A DNA stretch of 64,000 bases from Branchiostoma floridae (taxonomy: Eukaryota; Chordata; Leptocardii; Amphioxiformes; Branchiostomatidae). A model generated the notes under the pieces. It worked only from the letters and a program-made list of their open reading frames with translations. It was not told the origin of the DNA and made no database searches. Below are positions 1 through 8,500 of the stretch, piece by piece (position 1 is the first letter of the stretch; the number at the start of each line of letters is the position of its first letter). The stretch lies in the NCBI RefSeq assembly GCF_000003815.2, contig NC_049994.1, positions 4,277,787-4,341,786 of the forward strand. The letters are read 5' to 3'. Both the position numbers and the translations under genes were made by a program.

Positions 1-265
1 GACTTATGTGTTGGTCTTGGTGTATGTTGGCAGTTATATTTGAATATTGCAAGGTGACAGGATGTGAGGTGGAAGATGGTGCAACCAGAGACTGGCAGGA
101 TGGGAAGATTAGCTTGGCCTGGGTCCAAATTTGTTCCTGCAGGCTGGCAGGAAAATGCGTAGATAGAACAAGAAGAACTGTATGATTGTACATAACAGAG
201 ATATGAAATCTGATTTCTTGTTTGTTATGAACTCCAATAATAATCTAAAACACTAAATGACTAAC

Positions 266-432
266 CTCTTGGAAATATTGTGCAGGTTCGGTGTCTATAA
301 AGCCGATGACGCAGTAAGTCACCGACACATTGATCTCCTGCATTACCAACTCCTGCCGCAAGGAGGTGAAAAACCCGTCCAGACCAAACTTGGTGGCCGC
401 GTAGAAAGTGGTGAAGGGGTTCCCAATCTTTC
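266..432 (-). CDS. HSD11B1-like copy 1, exon 5
   Basis: 167 bases, phase 1 to 0. Encodes KIGNPFTTFYAATKFGLDGF and on to FIDTEPAQYFQE, holding the YxxxK catalytic pair; acceptor TTTTTCACAG, donor GAG|GTTAGT. Bases 1-265 show no exon 6. Confidence 0.87.
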
Positions 433-3400
433 CTGTGAAAAAGACAACTGAGATTAAGTTGCATGAAAGGTGTAGTCACAATGAAATTGCCGTACCAAGG
501 ATAGGAACCAGGAGCTCAACTTTGAAGCTCAGCTACCAGTTGAGCTACAGGGACATCCCTCCAACATGTGCATTAAATTTTATTACCTTTGCCAGAAGGT
601 TATGTTTTAAGGAGCATTTGCATGTGTGTTTGTGTGTTGATGAACACCATAACCTCAGAAGGCCTGGGTGGATATTTGGTATGTGAGTAGGTCTTGTAGA
701 CCTGTAAACAATTAGATTTTGGGCCCCCTAGCGGCTTGTTACAGTACTGCAGCGGAACCTCCGGGTTTGAGTTCTAGACATGCTATGGTCTTGACTTCTG
801 AGTAGTTTTTGAGGCAGAGAGTAAGTGGTGTAGGTTTCGGCCCCCTAGCAGACTTAGTATCAGCCTTTGAAAGAAAGTAATTCAAGAAGGGATTGAAATT
901 AGCGGATCCTATTGCTTTTTTTTTTTGCTTTCAACATACCAGCAATGGAGCCGACCACCACCAGACTGCCGTTAGTCTTGTGAAGTAGAGGCAGTGCCAG
1001 TGAAGCCAGCCGGATGTAGCTGTAGTAGTTGATCATCACATGGTCATGAAGGAACTCCATGTCACCATCCCATAGGAAAGCCTTCTTGCTCTTATAGCTG
1101 GTTCCTACATGGTTTAGGACTAGATAGTCCAGACCACCTTCAGAAACAAAAAAGATGCCTATGTCAAAAACTTCAAAGCAGGACAATTCACTTTAAAGTG
1201 GCAACAGAATTTTACACCTCCGTGTTATCTAAAATTATTGCAAATGCCTACTTTTTTTATTTTAAACTCTGAGGCCACACCAATTTAATTTCTTGGTTCA
1301 CGGATTCGCTCGCTCCTATTTTTTGGAAAAAAAAATAAAAATAAAAATTACCACTCAGCAAATTTTCACCATTAATGAAATCATTCACCAACTTTCTGGT
1401 GTAGCAAATTGGCCTTTATATTATAAGCTCCTTAAAGTGTGAGTACAGGTGCTGTTAATGTACAGTAATGGTGTTTTTGTACTTTTTTCAAGCTGAAAAC
1501 TTTTTTTCTTCATGTTTTGGATTAGCCGTCACCTTTACCCCAACCATTTTACAATTTTTATTTTTATTTCGCCCTCTCGCTCCAAATTTTTTATGAAAAA
1601 ATCCGTGAACCAAGAAATTAAATTGGTGTGGCCTGAAGGTTTTTTTTTCTTTTCAATAAGGTGGTATCTCACTGCACTTGTGTCACGCATCACTGCAGGG
1701 CTTGAAAGATAGTACTTAACTCAAGAAATAAAGAAAGAATTTTCTTACTTTTGTGAAGTTTGTCGTCTTCTAAGTCATACGCATTACGCAATATCTAAAT
1801 TGTTTTTAAAAAATTGAGAAGATTAAAAAAAAAGTGACACAGGGAACAAACCCTGTAGTGATGCAAGCTTGACGCAAGTACAGTGAGATATCACCTTACG
1901 GTTCATATTAGCTAATCATGAGCTAACCAAATTTTTCCTTGGCTGTTTGGATGGTCCTCTCACAGTCCTCTGGTTTCCCCATGTCTCCTGCTACATAGAT
2001 GGCCTCCTGGGCTCCCAGCTCCTTCATCTTAGCTACAACCTGGACAAATACAAGGTGGACCAGAAATAATGTCTCCTGCTACATAGATGGCCTCCTGGGC
2101 TCCCAGGTCCTTCATCTTAGCTACAACCTGGACAAATACAGGCTGGACCAGAAATAATGTCTCCTGCTACATAGATGGCCTCCTGGGCTCCCAGGTCCTT
2201 CATCTTAGCTACAACCTGGACAAATACATGGTGGACCAGAAATAATGTCTCCTGCTACATAGATGGGCTCCCAGGTCCTTCATCTTAGCTACAACCTGGA
2301 CAAATACAGGGTGGACCAGAAATAATGTCTCCTGCTACATAGATGGCCTCCTGGGCTCCCAGGTCCTTCATCTTAGCTACAACCTGGACAAATACATGGT
2401 GGACCAGAAATAATGTCTCCTGCTACATAGCTGGGCTCCCAGGTCCTTCATCTTAGCTACAACCTGGACAAATACAGGGTGGACCAGAAATAATGTTTAA
2501 TCTTTAATATATGGATGTCTTCATAGCCCACAATTTCAGTGTCTTTTATAAGTAGAGAATATTGGAAAAGGTTACATATTGTCCAAAATAAAAAGGCCGC
2601 AAGAAAAAATGCCACATTTATTTATTTTCCTAGGCCTTGTCGATGCATTAATCCTGGCTGTCCATCACAATTAGCAGTTCAACCAATGAAAGCATGGCAT
2701 GCCTTGACCAATGAGAGACTAGTAGCAGGGTTTCTGAAGTATTTATCATTTTCATTTATCTATTTTGTACGTCTGCGTCTTGATGGAGATGAATGGCACC
2801 GTTTTATTATACATATGGCACGGTTTACCCACCTCTTTGAGTCTGGCTTCTCTCCTGGCCGTGATGAGAACTCTCGCCCCTAACCTGGCGTAGTGATACG
2901 CCATCTGTTCACCGATCCCGGTACTGCAGCCTGTCACCACGACTCGAGCTCCCCTCAGGGATTCTGCTTAAGCAAGTTCAGGTCATGCAAAAAGTTGCAA
3001 TTTTTTGCTGAAATTCAGACTATTTTCTGTAGTTCACGAAGGATTCTATGACACTTGACCATGCAGTCATATAATGTTATACAAAGCAAATACTGCTANN
3101 NNNNNNNNNNNNNNNNNNNNNNNNNNNNNNNNNNNNNNNNNNNNNNNNNNNNNNNNNNNNNNNNNNNNNNNNNNNNNNNNNNNNNNNNNNNNNNNNNNCC
3201 CAAGGGGGTTACATTCTTCCGGGTCCTCTGGAAAAATCCGGATAGAAATGGACCAAATAGAGGAGTTTCCCGGTCAAAGAACTATAGCCGGTTAGGGAGC
3301 AGTTTTCTGGCCGGCTTACTCCTTCTATTTGTTCCATTTCTACGATTTTTCCAGCGACCCGGATTCTGGTAGAGACTAGGAAGGAGGTACCTCCTTGGTA

Positions 3401-3717
3401 CATATGTTAACGTTGGTATATATACTATACTGAACCTTATACATATATGGGATTACGTTCAAACTCGGCAATCATGATATTTCTTTTGGTAGGAATCTTT
3501 CAAACTGTGATATTTTAGATCGAGCGCTAACACCAGCAGTTGATACCGCTATTTGACCCCCCCCCCCCCCCCTCCTCAACCAAAACGCCGCCCCAGGTGC
3601 AGTAATCACCTGCGGTGGGCGTTACCGTGACTTACCTGGATCAAAAGTGGGTTCGTACCAGATGTACCCCACCAGTACGGCAAAGAGAAGAGCCAGAGTC
3701 CATCCTAGCTTCCCCAT
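266..3717 (-). CDS. HSD11B1-like short-chain dehydrogenase/reductase, copy 1 (5 of 6 exons in window)
   Basis: Spliced on the minus strand from exons 3636-3717, 2833-2963, 1928-2039, 940-1137 and 266-432, all with GT-AG boundaries and matching phases (1,0,1,1,0). The last exon lies beyond the left edge. The protein starts MGKLGWTLALLFAVLVG, a signal-anchor-like hydrophobic N-terminus as in 11-beta-HSD1, then a TGCSTGIG Rossmann nucleotide-binding motif, NHVG, the INYYSY asparagine, and catalytic Ser (VVGSIAG) 13 residues before Tyr in YAATK. By family, an ER-anchored NADP(H)-dependent reductase/oxidase of steroids or other carbonyls; the substrate is not readable from sequence. Intron 1 contains an assembly gap, intron 2 a tandem array of exon-3 pieces and intron 3 a 361-base MITE. 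It is about as intact as copy 2 and probably functional. HSD11B1L is the alternative name; I cannot separate orthologue from paralogue here. Confidence 0.85.
940..1137 (-). CDS. HSD11B1-like copy 1, exon 4
   Basis: 198 bases, phase 1 to 1. Encodes GLDYLVLNHVGTSYKSKKAF through LVVVGSIA, including the structural NH pair, the active-site Asn in INYY and the catalytic Ser. Confidence 0.88.
1273..1633. mobile_element. Harbinger-like MITE, copy 1
   Basis: A 361-base element bounded by inverted repeats beginning GGCCACACCAATTTAATTTC (about 35 bases) and flanked on both sides by TGA. A second copy in reverse orientation lies at 58969-59335, flanked by TAA. A 3-base TNA target duplication and GGCC termini fit PIF/Harbinger-type non-autonomous elements; the superfamily is inferred. 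No coding capacity. It sits in intron 3 of HSD copy 1. Confidence 0.8.
1928..2039 (-). CDS. HSD11B1-like copy 1, exon 3
   Basis: 112 bases starting VVAKMKELGAQEAIYVAGDM and ending KEKF plus one base. This is the only unit of the adjacent 88-base array that continues into a full exon with a donor (TTTG|GTTAGC). Confidence 0.85.
1981..2492 (-). repeat. 88-base tandem array of exon-3 acceptor and half exon, copy 1
   Basis: Six units start at 1981, 2069, 2157, 2245, 2325 and 2413, spaced 88, 88, 88, 80, 88 and 80 bases. On the minus strand each unit holds the splice acceptor (TTTGTCCAG) and the first roughly 58 bases of exon 3, then short intron sequence, with no donor. Only the unit at 1981 continues into the complete exon 3. 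The 80-base units lack CCTCCTGG-type bases. Confidence 0.92.
2833..2963 (-). CDS. HSD11B1-like copy 1, exon 2
   Basis: 131 bases, phase 1 to 0, 43 whole codons. Carries the cofactor loop VVVTGCSTGIGEQMAYHY and the basic stretch ITARREARLKE expected for NADP preference. Donor GAG|GTGGGT. Confidence 0.88.
3099..3198. other. Assembly gap (100 N)
   Basis: Run of N in intron 1 of HSD copy 1. The sequence immediately right of it is one arm of an inverted repeat, so a foldback probably broke the assembly. Confidence 0.98.
3199..3402. repeat. Foldback element, partial, next to gap
   Basis: CCGGGTCCTCTGGAAAAATC at about 3221 is mirrored by the complement of 3340-3364, and a following GAAATGGACCAAATAGAGGAG-like stretch is mirrored at 3318-3345. 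It ends in the 16-base palindrome AAGGAGGTACCTCCTT near 3382-3397. The rest of the structure is probably in the gap. Confidence 0.7.
3556..3573. repeat. Poly-C tract
   Basis: About 18 consecutive C in intron 1 of HSD copy 1, in a position that is C-rich but shorter in the duplicated block at copy 2 (near 11205). Confidence 0.9.
3636..3717 (-). CDS. HSD11B1-like copy 1, exon 1
   Basis: ATG through codon 27 plus one base (phase 1). Encodes the membrane-anchor N-terminus ending YEPTFDP; donor CCAG|GTAAGT. The same exon occurs at 11287-11368 and 15077-15158. Confidence 0.85.
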
Positions 3718-3860
3718 ACTTCAGAGTATTCTCTGTGCGTTGAGCAGACACCGTAACACACGCGACGCCTTGTCAGGGGTCAGAAATCTCTGAATCAAAG
3801 TCCGCTAGCTCGAGCATCTTTTGTTTGCCCGAACTTTCAACTTTGGCCTAATTTGCCTTA
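3718..3860 (-). promoter_or_regulatory. Upstream region of HSD copy 1, conserved among the three copies
   Basis: Bases 5' of the start codon align with 11369-11540 and 15159-15330 (shared TCTCTGTG..TTGAGCAGAC, TTGTC, AAAGTCCGCT and CATCTTTTGTTTGCCCGA). This shows the duplicated unit includes the 5'UTR and proximal promoter. On the minus strand the last block reads GGCAAACAAAAGATG, which fits a forkhead-type site, but that is only a motif match. No TATA box is evident. Confidence 0.5.
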
Positions 3861-5294
3861 GTAGGGGTCAGCTGGTCGTGTAATTCTTACCTCCTTAATA
3901 TTTCTTTACTCCAGTTCGCAACGTAAGTATCTGTAAAATTGATGGTAATCCGTCGAAAGGGACATTTAATGTCCGGGTACGTCGGTGTCTATTCTTCCAA
4001 AAACTCCAGTTTTGCGCGCTTCTGTATATAAACCAAGAATAATATTTACCCAACCTGCTATAAAAAATTGATACGTTTCTATAGCAAAATTGGACAGCCA
4101 TTGGATCAATCAAGGAGGTTCACTATGCAAATGCAACCACGTTTGTAACGTTAATCTCTCAGTGGAAATCAATTCAATTCATTGTGAAATCAACATTCAG
4201 ACGGGTCCTGGAGAAAGCCTTACATGGAAATAGAAGAAAGGTTAAACTCTTGTCTGCTTCCATATGATTAAAAAAATGGTCCATTTTTGTGGTAACTAAT
4301 TAGCATCGCCAATTAAACAGCTGTCGAGTTTGTGAAGCTGAAATACTAGTATACAATCATCAAAGACACTGTCCAAGTACGGTAAATTAATTTAGAATTC
4401 AATGCAACTTCTACAATAGATTTTCCCGCAAAAGTGTGAAGGTATATTTTTATACCAGCACTTATACCTGACTTCATAACAAAAAGGTGAAAGATTGAGT
4501 TGACAATAAGATTCTTTTGTTTTTGTACTTGTCTTTTATTTGGAAACATGTTTCTGTTTACAAGAGCGAAGTTTTACATGTGTGTATTGTACAGGTTTTG
4601 AGCCAAAACTGCAAAATTCTGAATATTCTCCAAGTAGTTTTCAACTTATTTACATCATTCACATTTCAGGCATTTCTAGCTTAACAACTAGAATCTATTG
4701 AACGATTTATGTTTAAAGAATGAAATGCAAATATTGACAGCTGATATATCAGTTATTGCGATTTTTCGTGTCCCTTTGAACAGGCCTTTTGCTGCGGTCC
4801 AACAAACAGCAGCTAGCATTGACGTTAATGCCAATTAACATAATCTATTCATATAAGGGAAATCATTTTGTAAACTCTACTTTGTGAAAAGCTGACACAA
4901 AATTCTAACTCGATACGATAAACTTGATTATGTACTACTCTACTCCGATAAATATGACCATATAAATATTTAATACTTGAGTTTAATATAGCTAGTTATA
5001 ACTACTTTTCTACCGAAGGCCACATTTGTTATAACATGCCATGAAGGGAGTTTTAAAAGGTTCGACGAAGGAGAGGCATGGTAAGAAAGGCTTGATCATC
5101 CATGCAAACCAAACGACGGCTTGAAAGAACCGCTTCTCTCGATTCAAAGCTGGTGCTACGCACCGGCAAAAACAGTGTGTTTTTATGTTTTGATACGTCA
5201 GATCGTACAATACATATCTTTAAGACCATGCGAGTTCACTTGTGATATATATATTTACAATCTATGCCAAATACTCAAGCAAGCAGTACAAACT
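3861..5294. other. Intergenic, no gene seen
   Basis: AT-rich spacer between the start of HSD copy 1 and the stop codon of copy 2. I find no exon with acceptor and donor, no long ORF and no clear repeat family member. The copy-2 3'UTR and poly(A) site should lie in its right part but no signal stands out. Confidence 0.6.
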
Positions 5295-5522
5295 TCAATG
5301 CTCATCCACTGTAAAAAGAGGTGATTTTTCTTTCAGAGGAGGATAAATGCTTCTTGTCATATAGTCTAAGAGATCTGGTACGAGAGGCCTGAGTTTGGTG
5401 ACAAACCACGCGTCCCTCCACGGGTAGTAGATTTCTCTTTGTCGGGTGGCTCCCCCCTTGATGATCGCCATGGCACAGTCCGAGGGAGGGGACGGCTTGA
5501 TGTCTTTGCTCATCTGAAACGT
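5295..5522 (-). CDS. HSD11B1-like copy 2, exon 6 with stop
   Basis: TFQMSKDIKPSPPSDCAMAI through FTVDEH and TGA. Acceptor CTGTTCCAG. A foldback element begins about 30 bases upstream of the acceptor. Confidence 0.9.
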   Translation of the reverse strand, partial: TFQMSKDIKPSPPSDCAMAIIKGGATRQREIYYPWRDAWFVTKLRPLVPDLLDYMTRSIYPPLKEKSPLFTVDEH

Positions 5523-8500
5523 CTGGAACAGAAATAGACATTAAGCGCATTCTCCTACGCAGAAACATCCAACGGCGCCAGCAAACCGCCTTATGTCTAG
5601 ATCTGTACTCTGCCATCTCAACCGTCACCATCAGTTCCTGACCGCCGTGCTTATAGATATTAATGAGCTTTCTTTCCCTACATATGCGAGATCTCTTTTG
5701 AAAACTGAAACGCTTACCCTACATATGCGAGATCCCTTTTGAAAACTGAAAGGCCTGTTGTCTGATTGGCTGACAGCTGGTTTGTGGCGACGCCCACAGG
5801 AACTGATGGTGACGGTTGAGAAAGCAGAGTACAGACAAGAGGCGGTTTGCTTGCGCCGTTGGATGTCTCTGCGTAATCTCACAGAAATTTAAACTGGGTA
5901 AAAGCAAAATGACGTGTGTATGTCTATGGGTGATTTGGCATAACTCAAAGATACAGGATTTTGCTAGGGTCAGATGATTTGAAATAACGATAATAATTTA
6001 AGAACTGGTTTGAATGCCGACCTCTTGGAACTTCTGTGATGGTTCTGTGCCTATAAATCCGAGGACACAGTACGTCACAGACACGTTGATATCCTGCATT
6101 ACCAGCTCCTGTCGCAAGGAGGTGAAAAATCCGTCCAGACCAAACTTGGTGGCCGCGTAGAAAGCTGAGAAGGGATGCCCAATCTTTCCTGTGTTGACAA
6201 AATTAAGAAATTAAGCTATGGTGAAGAGTTCGATTGCTGCATATGTGCAGTCCCAACCGAGGATGCCCTTTCCAGGATAGAACTTAAGGGTATTCAGGTG
6301 GCCAACTACTGGTAGTTACAACCTGAAGCTAGCTCAACTGTGAGCTTGCTACCAGTTCAGCTACAAGGACATCCCTCTAAATGTGCACTAGATTTATTAC
6401 ATCTTTTGTATCTATGAAAAATGGAGATATTGCTTTGGATGTGTCTGTGAGTGTGTGTGTGTGTGTGTGTGTCTGTCTGTCTTTCTGTCATTTGCATAAT
6501 CAGAATATGTCGTAGAGATATGAGATCTCCAAACTCTTGTTTGTTATTTTTTTTTTTCTACTTACCGGCAACCGAGCCAACAACCACCAGACTGCCGTTA
6601 GTCTTGTGAAGTAGAGGCAGTGCCAGTGAAGCCAGCCGGATGTAGCTGTAGTAGTTGATCATCACATGGTCATGAAGGAATTCCATGTCACCGTCCCAAA
6701 GAAAGGCCTTCTTGCTCTTGTGGCTCGTTCCTAAGTGGTTTAGGACTAGATAGTCCAGACCACCTGCAGAAAGTAAATATGACATCATCGGTCATCAGCT
6801 TAGAAACAGCACAGTTCAGATAAAGGATATAACAACGGAATATCATACCTCCGTAAAAATTACGTTTTTCTTACTTAAAGTTCATCCTCAACAATCTCTG
6901 AGCTGTCTTATAAACTAGAGTAAAACATATGTCCAGTAGCACTCCGGACTAGGACCCAATTTTACTTCCTGCCATCTTTCCGGGACCTTTCTGACACCTT
7001 TTATTCAACTTTACGGATCGATTACTGTCACTAATGTGTCTACCATATTCATGTGCCATTTGCAGAACTAAGGGCACTCACCACTACAAAAACACACACT
7101 GTTATTTTTGCAGAGATTTCTGAAACACTATCAAAAAAGGCACCATATCAAGCCATGATAATAATCTATTAAAACATAATACCCCAATTTTCACGGATGT
7201 AAACTATCGGTTTCATAAAAAAAGTAACCATAATATAACATAGATACGATGTATCTAAACGGAATATATTAGCTAACCAAATTTTTCCTTGGCTGTTTGG
7301 ATGGTCCTCTCACAGTCCTCTGGTTTCCCCATGTCTCCTGCTACATAGATGGCTTCCTGGGCTCCCAGGTCCTTCATCTTAGCTACAACCTGGACAAATA
7401 CAGGGTGGACTAGAAATAATGTCTCCTGCTACACAGATGGCCTCCTGGGCTCCCATGACCTTCATCTTAGCTACAACCTGGACAAATACAGGGTGGACCA
7501 GAAATAATGTCTCCCGCTACACAGATGGCCTCCTGGGCTCCTACAACCTGGACAAATGTAATCTCCAAAAGTTGGTAAAAATTTTGGGTTTCGGATAAGT
7601 GACCTAGTAAATGCATGCTAACCATAGTTTTTGGTAGAAAACTTGCATAAGGAATCTTTGACATCTGAAAAAAAATGTAGAATCGTAAGTCGAGAGGACC
7701 CCAATGGCTCGTCCTTGTACTACTTGGTCTAAAGGAGCAAAGTTATCGCCCTTGGGGTTCACGCCTGCAAAATCCACGGCAGTTATGCAACAAAGCCCAG
7801 ATGACCCAAATGGCTCGGCCTGGTACTGGTATATCTTAATGCACAAACTCCAAGCCCTTGGAGTTCACACCTTCAAAGTCCACGACAGTGGAATACAATG
7901 CCGAGAGGACCTCAGGGCGTTGTCTGGTACTGGTCTGTCTACAGGAACGAAGTCCACGCCCATGGAATTCATGACTGAAAAGGCCTAGGCCTAGCACTGG
8001 TCGATCTACAGGCATGAACTCCAAGCCTTTTGAGGTCACTCCTGAAAAGTCCACGACAGTGGAATACACCCTATCCGAGAGGACGCTCATGCCTATAGCT
8101 AGTACTCCTCCCTATACAGGACTGAATACCACGCCCTTAGATTTACGCCTGAAACGTCCACAGCAGTGACATACAACTCAAGCCGAAAGGACGTCGTAGA
8201 TCGACCTGGTACTGGTCCGTCTTCTGGTACGAAGTCCACACCCTTGGAGTTCACGCCTGAAAAGTCCACGGCCGTGGAACACAACTAAGCCAAGAGGGCC
8301 TATGCTTTGGCCAAATACTGGTTCGTCTACAGGCACGAAGCCTAGGCCCTTGGAGCTCGCACCTGAAAGGTCCAGGGCAGTTGAATATAATCTACAAGTA
8401 GATCCTACGGTAGCATAAGATAGTATCAAAGGATGGCAAAGGGGTGTGACCGGCCTGCGTACTTGTGTGTACATGCCTACCGGAGGATCTGCTGCACTGG

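Noticed and set aside
3055-3295. ORFs spanning N runs (also at 13895-14209 and 56069-56308)
   Set aside because: Translation through N is meaningless; only the 3' side at 56225 has independent reason to be considered coding.
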